Assembly: GCA_964639665.1 (NCBI GenBank)
Contig: CAZXEU010000120.1
Coordinates: forward strand, 1 to 34,052
Reading direction: 5' to 3'
Length of the DNA stretch: 34,052 nt
From: CAZXEU01 sp964639665
GTDB lineage: Bacteria > Bacteroidota > Rhodothermia > Rhodothermales > Bin80
In this document: positions 8,177-15,150 of the stretch, one piece after another
Numbering within the stretch: the first letter of the stretch is position 1
How the letters are laid out: each line of letters starts with the position of its first letter
Notes under the pieces: model-generated
Seen by the model: the letters and a program-made list of their open reading frames with translations, nothing else
What the model was told of the DNA's origin: nothing
The model's database searches: none
Translations under genes and position numbers: made by a program

Positions 8177-9085
8177 ATGACTATTCGCAACGGCCAAAAT
8201 CGCATATACAATCTGCTGGCTCCGTTCCCGGCTGTTGTGCTCTTGGGCGCGCGCCAAGTGGGCAAGACGACGCTGGCCAGATCACTTGCTGCGGACAGGG
8301 ACAGCGTCTATCTCGATCTGGAGTCGGCTAGTGACCGTGCAAGACTGTCAGAGCCCAGGCTATATCTGTCCGGACACGAAAACCGGCCGGTTGTGATCGA
8401 TGAAGTGCAGCGTATGCGTGAGCTATTCGGCGACTTGCGCGGCATTATTGATGCGGATCGGTGGCGGGGAATTAGTGGGGGCCACTTCTCTCTACTGGGT
8501 TCAGCTTCCGGAAGACTCTTGCGGCAGGTGAACGAGAGCCTAGCCGGCCGCACGGCGTACTTGGAACTCTATCCGTTCGGCGTGCTGGAAGTTGAGGCTG
8601 ATGAGGCTTTGTGGGTACGCGGCGGATTCCCGGACAGCATTCTCGCGAAGACCGACAAAGCAAGTCTGATTCGGTGCCTGGCATTCATACGTACGCTGCT
8701 TGAGCGGGACATTCCAGGCTACGGGTTGCGCATTCCTGCAGAACCACTACGCCGATTCCGGACCTTGTTGGCACACCAGCAAGGGCAGCTTCTGAATGCA
8801 ACGAGGCTCGCGCAAAGCCTGGGTTTGGATGCCTGGACGGTCACACGCTGTCTGGACCCTATGTCGGGGCTGTATTGTGCACGCAGACTTCCTTGCCGGT
8901 ACGCGAACGTGAAGAAACGCCTCATCAAGGAGCCTAAGACGTAAGTACGGGACGGCGGACTTGTACATGCTCTGCTTGGAATTGCAGGGCGCGAAGACCT
9001 GCTCGACAGACCGGCCACACTTCAAGTACGCGGGCAACGGAGACCTGCGCGACCTAAGAATCAATCCGATATTGCAGGGTATGTG
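8177..9085 (+). pseudogene. AAA ATPase (AAA_14/DUF4143 type), interrupted by an in-frame stop
   Basis: The first 255 codons (8177-8944) encode the N-terminal ATPase part and much of the DUF4143 part: Walker A GARQVGKTT at residues 24-32, Walker B PVVIDEVQR at 71-79, then LLGSASGRLLRQ, SLAGRTAYLELYPF, ALWVRGGFPDS, FIRTLLERDIP and LAHQQGQLLNA. The frame then meets TAA at 8942, exactly where relatives read KVYVRDSGLLHALLGI. The same frame continues past it as VRDGGLVHALLGIAGREDLLDRP, so a single Tyr-to-stop change broke the gene. Beyond about 9040 the similarity fades and the expected C-terminal domain is missing. Members of this family are common in accessory islands and are sometimes linked to toxin-antitoxin-like or defence roles. 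Here the copy is likely dead or truncated. Confidence 0.8.
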
Positions 9086-9230
9086 AGATACGGCTTGACT
9101 TGCTCTTGCCAGTCGCAGCTTCAAGCGACCCGGTCTTTTCTTGCCGTGCGCATTTCGAAGTGCGGAGCCACAATGAACCCTCTTGAGTACTTTGCGTTTA
9201 ATGTACTGACAGCATAAATCAAGATGTGTA

Positions 9231-9467
9231 ATGGATGTACTTGGTAAGGAAATCGAAGTTTTCAGCAATAGGCAGTCCGAGCTGGAGCGCGATCTCATGG
9301 GGAAATGGGTTGTAATTCACGGCCAGGAATTAGTAGGCGCGTACGATACCTTTCATCTCGCTGCTACCGACGCATACACGAAGCGGAAGATTAGGCCCTG
9401 TTTGATACGCAAGGTTGGCAAGAAAGCCCCGCCCGCCAGTGTTCGCTTTGCGCGTCTCAATGTTTGA
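9231..9467 (+). CDS. Small DUF5678-like protein
   Basis: The 78-residue product has a core MGKWVVIHGQELVGAYDTFHLAATDAY (about residues 23-49), followed by PCLIRKVG. This is the pattern of DUF5678-like proteins, which are short and of unknown function. It is soluble, with no signal peptide or membrane segment. Its TGA overlaps the likely start of the downstream retropepsin-like protease by 8 bp (ATGTTTGA), so the two are translationally coupled and probably work together. A helix-rich N-terminus (about 1-22) may mediate pairing. Confidence 0.7.
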   Translation: MDVLGKEIEVFSNRQSELERDLMGKWVVIHGQELVGAYDTFHLAATDAYTKRKIRPCLIRKVGKKAPPASVRFARLNV

Positions 9468-9957
9468 AGTCGAATGCGGTTTCCAGGGTGACGAAGGTCG
9501 TACGGGGCAGGAGGAGCTAGCGCTTAGCGGTCCAACTGTTTCCATTCGAGTTGTGGGAGTCGGGCAGCCTGGCTCCGAAGTGCGAAAAGGGCCGCCCCCT
9601 ATGAGTAAGATTTGTGACGCTTTGGTGGATACTGGGGCTGACATGAGTTGCATTGATGTCGACCTGGCAAGGGACATGCGTCTGGAAATCTGCGACACGC
9701 GCACAGTGAACGGGATTCACGGACCGGAGCAGACGGACTACTATGTTGCCATTGTGGACATCCCAGATCTGTACTTTTCAAGAATAATGCAGTTAGCAGG
9801 ACTGCCTCTAACGAGGAGCGGCTTTGCACACGAATTCCTGGTTGGGCGTGACATACTGAAGAATTTCGTTTTATTGTACGAGGGGGATACCGGGAGAGTA
9901 ACAATTAGGAGACGAGGCCAATCCGAAAAGGGCGGAAGCGGAATCACGACCGGTTAG
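9460..9957 (+). CDS. Retropepsin-like aspartic protease family protein
   Basis: A 165-residue protein with the single aspartic protease active-site motif ALVDTGAD (residues 54-61; Asp57-Thr-Gly-Ala). A later FLVGRDILKNFVL segment matches the second conserved part of single-domain retropepsins, which act as homodimers. The ATG at 9460 gives the 8-bp overlap with the preceding gene. An ATG at 9415 in the same frame would add 15 residues. No signal peptide or transmembrane helix is seen, so it would be cytoplasmic. The target is unknown. The coupling to a DUF5678-like partner suggests a conserved two-gene module. Confidence 0.75.
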   Translation: MFEVECGFQGDEGRTGQEELALSGPTVSIRVVGVGQPGSEVRKGPPPMSKICDALVDTGADMSCIDVDLARDMRLEICDTRTVNGIHGPEQTDYYVAIVDIPDLYFSRIMQLAGLPLTRSGFAHEFLVGRDILKNFVLLYEGDTGRVTIRRRGQSEKGGSGITTG

Positions 9958-10827
9958 GCGCAAATGGGCGCAAAGCAGCCGAATCAGAGCTGGCTAGGCT
10001 CCGGCCGTTCTATTCGAGGAAGCACGCAGTGCATTCCTGTTGCCGTACCAGCCATTCGAATGGCACTAATCTGCTCTCAATCGAATCTTCTTGCGGCGAT
10101 AGCTACAAGAGCGGCCCGGCTGGAGCTCGTCCTGAGTCCTGAAGGCTCCAAAAGGCCTGTTTCATCGGGCATGGCTTGATCCCCGCACCATGCAGTGCGT
10201 GTCATAGTGTTTGGAGAAGGGCGGTAGTCAAGGCGCTGGGCAGCTGCACGCTCCGGTTCGCGGTGCATGCACGATATCTGTCCGAGAGCCACGCATGCAG
10301 CAACGCTTGATCCACGCGGTCGACTCCGCATGCGGCAAGCCCAGCCCCCTCTAGACATGGTCGGAGCGGCTCTTTCCTGTACACGAAAGGACGTTCGCAG
10401 TATCAAGACGCCATGGCCTTGATTAGCCACAACAGAGTATCCGGACACACGGCTGCATCACGGTGTCTGGCGCTGGCCAGATATTGAGGTCCGTTCAAGG
10501 ACAGAGTCTATCCGGGAGGCGCTATTTCGTAAGGCACGTCGCCCAGGCCTGGCGCGCTGCGGAGCTCGTTAGGCCCCCCGAAATTCCTGGACACCTTCGC
10601 TCCCGCAGGGCCCGCAATGTGTTTCGGCGGCTGACTTGCAGCTGATCGAAGGCAGGGCTCGCGTGGTCCGTGGGTGCCGGTCTCACGTGCGATGCCCGTG
10701 GGTACGGATCAGACGTGAACGTGGTAATTTCGGCGAGCGTGCCGTACCGGGGCTTGGGCAAGACAAGGCACGAACAGCTGCCCGTCAACAACGAAAGCCG
10801 CGCATACTTTGGGCACCGAATATTCGG
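9958..10827. other. 870-bp spacer without a supported gene
   Basis: Lies between the 3' ends of the retropepsin gene and the cox operon, so it is a convergent spacer. Short open frames on both strands have no recognisable motifs. No strong intrinsic terminator for either transcript was found. Confidence 0.5.
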
Positions 10828-11478
10828 CTAGGCGCCCGCCGTACGCTCGGCGACCAGGCTGGCATACGCCGCATTTGAATCCACGTCACGCACAACGTGA
10901 TCGGTCGTCCATTCAAGCTCTCGTACGCGGGCGCGGTGGCAGTGCAGGATGGTCCGGCATGCTTTAGCCGCACCGGGCGCCGCAATTTCCGTTCTGTACG
11001 AGGCTGCGAGGATCACGGGATGGCCGGGCTGGCCGCGGAAAACGGGCCTTACAATGGCCTGCGCATCCGCAGCGAGTGCACGGCCAAAAGCACTGATAGC
11101 AGCATCGTACTCTTCCGCTGCAATCATCGGCAGGTCCGCAAGGCATATCATGTAGCCGGAAGAGCCGGCCGATGCTGCTCTTATGCCCGCTTGGAAGGAT
11201 GTCGCCATGCCGCGCTCATACGCATCGTTGTGGACAAATAAGACATCCCGCCCAGCGAGCGCCGCTTGCAGCCGGTCCGGTTGGTAGCCGGTTACCACCA
11301 GGAGCTCACCAATTCTCGCCCGGCCTACCGCGTCAACCACGTGGGTGATCAGGGGGCGGCCGCCAAGCGGCAGCAGTAGCTTGTTGTCTGCGCCCATGCG
11401 CTTGGATGCGCCGGCGGCAAGCACAATGGCCGATACAAGCCCTGCGCCCTCGTGCTGCTTAGGCCCGCTCTCAGGCAT
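10828..11478 (-). CDS. mocA: Molybdenum cofactor cytidylyltransferase (MocA/MobA-like)
   Basis: The 216-residue product is a nucleotidyltransferase of the MobA/MocA type. It has the nucleotide-binding motif LAAGASKRMGADNKLLLPL (about residues 20-38), a central LADLPMI and GQPGHPVIL. In aerobic CO dehydrogenases the cofactor is molybdopterin cytosine dinucleotide, so at the end of a cox operon this enzyme most likely attaches CMP to the molybdopterin. The start at 11478 (MPESGPKQ...) is preferred over 11586 because it gives the 8-bp overlap ATGCCTGA with the upstream XdhC-type gene, the same spacing as the junction before it. CTP rather than GTP specificity is inferred from context. Confidence 0.85.
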   Translation of the reverse strand: MPESGPKQHEGAGLVSAIVLAAGASKRMGADNKLLLPLGGRPLITHVVDAVGRARIGELLVVTGYQPDRLQAALAGRDVLFVHNDAYERGMATSFQAGIRAASAGSSGYMICLADLPMIAAEEYDAAISAFGRALAADAQAIVRPVFRGQPGHPVILAASYRTEIAAPGAAKACRTILHCHRARVRELEWTTDHVVRDVDSNAAYASLVAERTAGA

Positions 11479-12493
11479 CGCGCTCGAGCCTGGCCGGGTA
11501 TCCCTCAGATTCCAGGCGGCGCAGCACCTCCTCCGGGCAAGCATCGTCGCCCTCGAAGGTGACTTCGGCGGCCCCGATGCGAACATCGTGCACCCGGACG
11601 TCGCCCATCTGCTCGATGGTCTTGCGAACCGTCATTACGCAATGGGAACAGCTCATGCCGTCGATTTGGATGGTTTCGCTCGTCATCGGCTGATCGTTAT
11701 GTGTGGAAGTGTCCGGGCCTGGTGCGGTTCGATATACGGATACGATTTCCGCGAGTACGCTTACGGCAATCTCTTCGGGCAGGCGGGCGCCGATGTCCAT
11801 GCCGGCCGGGGTTCGGATGCGGGCTAGGTCGGCGGGCGCCATTCCGGACCTCCGCAGCGATTGAAGCACCTCCTTGGCCTTCTGGCGGCTGGCCACGAAG
11901 GCCACATAGGACAGGCCGCGGACCAGGGCTTCGCGCAAGGCCTCGGCGTCACGTTCGCCTTGCGTGGCGACAACGGCGAAGGTTGGTGCATTGAGGTTTA
12001 CGGAACCCAGGTCGAAATCATGCAGGACTTCATCGGCCTGGCCGAAGAGGGAAGGCGCAGCCGCAGGCGCCGCGGCCACGGTGCGGTAGTTGATGGCTGC
12101 CGAGAGCCGGCAGAGTACCTGCGCAAGCTCTGTGCGCCCGAAAATCACTATCTGGGGTCTGGGAAGCACGGGTTCTATGTAGATATCAAGGGCCCCGCCG
12201 CTATGGCAGGTCATCTCGTGGCGTATGATCCCGCTGGCGCTAGGCTCTTCGGAGGGCGTAATGCGCACCAGCCTGTGCCGGCCATCAGCGAGGGCCTTCC
12301 GGGCCTCTTCGATGATTAGCGGCTTGGTGCAGCCGCCTCCGATCCACCCGGAAATGCAGCCGTCGGCCAGAATGATGGCCTTGTCTCCGGCCTTGCCGCT
12401 GATGGGTCGCTCATGGCGGACCACGATGGCGAGGGCATACGGGATACGCTCGGCACCAAGATCGTGGGCCGCCCTGGTTAGCGCATCAAGCAT
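11471..12493 (-). CDS. coxF: CoxF/XdhC-family CODH maturation protein fused to a heavy-metal-associated (copper chaperone-like) domain
   Basis: The 340-residue protein begins with an XdhC/CoxI domain (about 1-100, motif GCISGWIGGGC at 45-55). A Rossmann-type XdhC C-domain follows (about 110-255; QIVIFGRTELAQVL, ending RTPAGMDIGARLPEEIAVSVLAEIV). After a short linker comes a full HMA domain (270-340) with the metal site GMSCSHC (Cys282, Cys285) typical of Cu(I) chaperones such as CopZ and Atx1. In Oligotropha, CoxE and CoxF have been linked to copper insertion into the Mo-S-Cu centre and CoxD to sulfur insertion. A fused HMA domain therefore fits a copper-delivery role (inference). The start overlaps the coxE stop by 8 bp (ATGCTTGA). 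An internal ATG at 11686 could also give a free HMA domain, but no Shine-Dalgarno precedes it. Confidence 0.9.
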   Translation of the reverse strand: MLDALTRAAHDLGAERIPYALAIVVRHERPISGKAGDKAIILADGCISGWIGGGCTKPLIIEEARKALADGRHRLVRITPSEEPSASGIIRHEMTCHSGGALDIYIEPVLPRPQIVIFGRTELAQVLCRLSAAINYRTVAAAPAAAPSLFGQADEVLHDFDLGSVNLNAPTFAVVATQGERDAEALREALVRGLSYVAFVASRQKAKEVLQSLRRSGMAPADLARIRTPAGMDIGARLPEEIAVSVLAEIVSVYRTAPGPDTSTHNDQPMTSETIQIDGMSCSHCVMTVRKTIEQMGDVRVHDVRIGAAEVTFEGDDACPEEVLRRLESEGYPARLERDA

Positions 12494-13622
12494 GGCGCAA
12501 GTGGGCTTCGAGGCTCAGCAGGCTCTCCAAATTGTGCGCGGGCACAAAATGATCAACGTGGGGCAGCACGGCCTGGATCCCGCGAGTGAGCGGCTCGTAG
12601 CCGCGCATGCCGAGGAGCGGACTGAGCCAGAGCAGCCGCCGCGCCCGCCGCCGGATGTGCGCCACCTGGCCAGCGAGGCGCGCAGGCTCTCCCGTATCGA
12701 GCCCGTCGCTGAGCATCAGCACCACCGTGTTGGCCGAGAGTGCGCGGTGGCCGAAGCGCACGCGAAACTCCTCCAGACAGGCGCCGATGCGCGTTCCCCC
12801 GCGCCAGGCCTCGCTCTCGGCTGCCAGCTCGGCCAGCTGCCCTAGCAGCCGGCACCTGCGCAGCTCGTCCGTGATGCACCTGAGGCGCGTGCTGAAAAGG
12901 AAGACATCCGCGCGGGCAAAGTGGCGGCCGAGGGCGTGGACAAAAAGCAGCAGGAAAAAGCTGTAGCGGTCCATGGACGCGCTCACATCCAGGAGGGCAG
13001 TCAGGTGCGGCCTGCGCGGCTTTCGCGCACGGTGGGCGGGATCGAGGGGAGTGCCCCCGCGGGGGATGCTGCGCCGGATGGTGCGCCTGAGATCAAGCTG
13101 TCCTGGCAGCCGCGTGGGCTTGAGCTGCCGCGACAGCCGAAGGCTCATGAGCCGGAAAAGGCGCGCAGCCAGGGCCTCCAGGCCCTCCTGGTCGGCAGGG
13201 GCCGCCTTCGCAAAATCCGTCAGGCGTAGCTGTTCGGCAGCACTTGCGCCGACCGGGCCCTGCCCGGACTCACCGGCCTGCGCGGCCTGCGCCGCAATCT
13301 GCAGAATCGAAATGCGCCCGGCTCCCGCCGGGGCACGAGGCACTACCGGGACGCTCTGCCGCTTGCGGCCACCGCCCCTCCAGTACCTCTCGAAGAGTAG
13401 GCTAAACCGCTCAAACTCCTGTCTGTCGGCAGACAGCAGGCTGCGCAAGGCTTCCTCGAAGGCGGCCGCGTCCTTCAGCATGCCCAGCCGGGCAGTCTTC
13501 AGCGCGTCCAGTGTCTCGGCCGTGCCGACGCCGAAGCCCTGCCCGCGCAGGAAGCGGCAGAAGCCTCCTACGGCTTCCGTCAGCGAGGTAGCGCCTTGCG
13601 GTATGGCGAAGGGCCGTGCCAT
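12486..13622 (-). CDS. coxE: CoxE, VWA-domain CODH maturation protein
   Basis: A 378-residue CoxE-like protein. The N-terminal half is helical (AVGGFCRFLRGQGFGVGTAETLDAL). The C-terminal half is a von Willebrand A domain with MIDAS motif DVSAS (212-216) and the later segment MLSDGLDTGEPARLAGQVAHI, ending in GYEPLTRGIQAVLPHVDHF. CoxE works with the MoxR-type ATPase CoxD, and in Oligotropha it is tied to Cu insertion into the active site. The ATG at 13622, eight bases past the coxD stop, is preferred over 13676, which would overlap coxD by 46 bases with an unusual Arg/Gly-rich extension. It is coupled downstream to the XdhC-HMA gene by an 8-bp overlap. Confidence 0.92.
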   Translation of the reverse strand: MARPFAIPQGATSLTEAVGGFCRFLRGQGFGVGTAETLDALKTARLGMLKDAAAFEEALRSLLSADRQEFERFSLLFERYWRGGGRKRQSVPVVPRAPAGAGRISILQIAAQAAQAGESGQGPVGASAAEQLRLTDFAKAAPADQEGLEALAARLFRLMSLRLSRQLKPTRLPGQLDLRRTIRRSIPRGGTPLDPAHRARKPRRPHLTALLDVSASMDRYSFFLLLFVHALGRHFARADVFLFSTRLRCITDELRRCRLLGQLAELAAESEAWRGGTRIGACLEEFRVRFGHRALSANTVVLMLSDGLDTGEPARLAGQVAHIRRRARRLLWLSPLLGMRGYEPLTRGIQAVLPHVDHFVPAHNLESLLSLEAHLRHA

Positions 13623-13630
13623 GCCTCGCC

Positions 13631-14527
13631 CTACGCCGCGAGCGCTTCGCCCAGCAGCTTGCCCATATCGGCGCACTCCGCGATGTCTTCCCTGGATTTG
13701 AGCAGGCAGCCCTTCGTCTGCTCGAGAACCGCTTCGTCCAGACTGCCCTTGCCGAGCGCTACGAGTGCGGCAGCCCAGTCGATGGTTTCGGCTACGCCCG
13801 GGGTCTTGGATAGCTTCAGCAGCCGCAGCGATTGCACGAAGCGCACCACCTGGTCCGCCAGCGCGCTCTCCAGGCCTGGCATCCTGGATTCGATGATGCG
13901 CAGCTCCTGTTCCCGGTCGGGATAGTCGATCCAGAAATACAGGCAGCGGCGCTTGAGGGCGTCACTCAGCTCCCTGGTGCGGTTGGACGTCAGAATGACG
14001 TGCGGAATGTGCTTTGCCCGGATGGTCCCAAGCTCCGGGATTGTGATCTGAAATTCGGAGAGTAGCTCCAGCAGAAAGGCCTCGAATTCCTCGTCCGCCC
14101 GGTCGATTTCGTCGATGAGCAGAACAGGGGGCGCATCGGGCTCGGTGATCGCCTGCAGCAGCGGACGGGCAAGCAGATACGACTCGCCGAAGATGTGCGC
14201 CTCCTTTTCCTCGACGCTCCGGTCGGCCGCTTCCTGGATCTTGATCGCCAGGAGCTGCCGCTGGTAGTTCCATTCGTAAATGGCGGACTGGGCATCGAGA
14301 CCCTCGTAGCACTGCAGGCGGATCAGCCGCGCGGGCAACGCGCGGGCAAGCGTGCGGGCCAGCTCGGTCTTGCCTACGCCCGCATGGCCCTCTACCAGGA
14401 GCGGCCGCCCCAGGCGAAGCAGCAGGAAGAGTGACGTGGCAAGGCCCCGGCCCAGCACATAGCCGTGCCGCCCGAAGCCGTCAACAATGCCCTCGATGCC
14501 GACCTGCCGAAAATCCAGCTCGCTCAC
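13631..14527 (-). CDS. coxD: CoxD, MoxR-type AAA+ ATPase
   Basis: The 298-residue AAA+ protein has Walker A GHAGVGKT (47-54), Walker B PVLLIDEID (134-142), a sensor-1 stretch HVILTSNRTRELSDALKRR and an arginine-rich C-terminal lid. This is the MoxR/CoxD pattern. In the Oligotropha CO dehydrogenase system CoxD is needed to introduce the sulfur that bridges Mo and Cu, and it probably acts as a chaperone-type ATPase with CoxE. Length and motif spacing are as expected. It lies 22 bp after coxG and 8 bp before coxE on the same strand. It is cytoplasmic, with no signal peptide. Confidence 0.95.
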   Translation of the reverse strand: MSELDFRQVGIEGIVDGFGRHGYVLGRGLATSLFLLLRLGRPLLVEGHAGVGKTELARTLARALPARLIRLQCYEGLDAQSAIYEWNYQRQLLAIKIQEAADRSVEEKEAHIFGESYLLARPLLQAITEPDAPPVLLIDEIDRADEEFEAFLLELLSEFQITIPELGTIRAKHIPHVILTSNRTRELSDALKRRCLYFWIDYPDREQELRIIESRMPGLESALADQVVRFVQSLRLLKLSKTPGVAETIDWAAALVALGKGSLDEAVLEQTKGCLLKSREDIAECADMGKLLGEALAA

Positions 14528-14549
14528 GAACCTGTTCCGGATGCCGGAA

Positions 14550-15098
14550 TCACTTGGAACCTCGCCGAAAGAGGCTTCCTATGGCTCCGGCGGCCAGCGA
14601 CAGCACGTTGACGTGCTCGTCAGACTGCGCAGCCGCTTCTGCCGCGGATTCCACCTGGCCCCGGAAGCGTTCCACGAACTGGGCAAACACGCGCCGGGAC
14701 ACGTCGGCCATGAGCCGGGACCCGAACTGCGCGAGCCGTCCGCTGACGCTCAGCGTCATGGAGCTATTCACTTCCGTATGCCCGCCTTCGAGCTCGCGCA
14801 GTTTGCCCACAAGGCGCATGGTGGCGTTTCCCTTTCCCTTCGCGTCCCTCCCCTTGCCTTCAAGAATGAGCTCGCCGGCTTCCGCATCCAGCGTCATGAT
14901 CTCGATGTCCCCGGTGAAGCTGGAGACGACCGGGCCGATCTTCATGGTGACTGCGCCCTTGTAGGAACGGTCGCCGGTCTGCTCCGTGATCCGGGCGCCC
15001 GGAACGCAGGTAACTACGCTCTGCGGATTGCTGAGAAGCTCCCAGACGACAGCTCGGGACGCCTCTACCTGAAAGGATTCGTCCAGGGTTACCTGCAT
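14550..15098 (-). CDS. coxG: CoxG, SRPBCC-family CO dehydrogenase subunit/anchor
   Basis: The 182-residue product is a carbon monoxide dehydrogenase subunit G-type SRPBCC protein (MQVTLDESFQVEASRAVVWELL, then PGARITEQTGDRSYKGAV and MKIGPVVSSFTGDIEI). Helix-grip proteins of this kind bind hydrophobic ligands. CoxG homologues are linked to anchoring CODH at the membrane and to passing electrons toward the quinone pool. The start at 15098 was chosen because upstream codons back to 15263 lie inside coxL in another frame and show no family similarity. The C-terminus (about 150-182) is helical and ends LFRRGSK, which could be amphipathic and membrane-associating. Confidence 0.93.
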   Translation of the reverse strand: MQVTLDESFQVEASRAVVWELLSNPQSVVTCVPGARITEQTGDRSYKGAVTMKIGPVVSSFTGDIEIMTLDAEAGELILEGKGRDAKGKGNATMRLVGKLRELEGGHTEVNSSMTLSVSGRLAQFGSRLMADVSRRVFAQFVERFRGQVESAAEAAAQSDEHVNVLSLAAGAIGSLFRRGSK

Positions 15099-15150
15099 GC
15101 CTGTATCGGAGTCTTGGTGATGGCCAAAGCCAGCCTTTAAGGCGCAGGCG

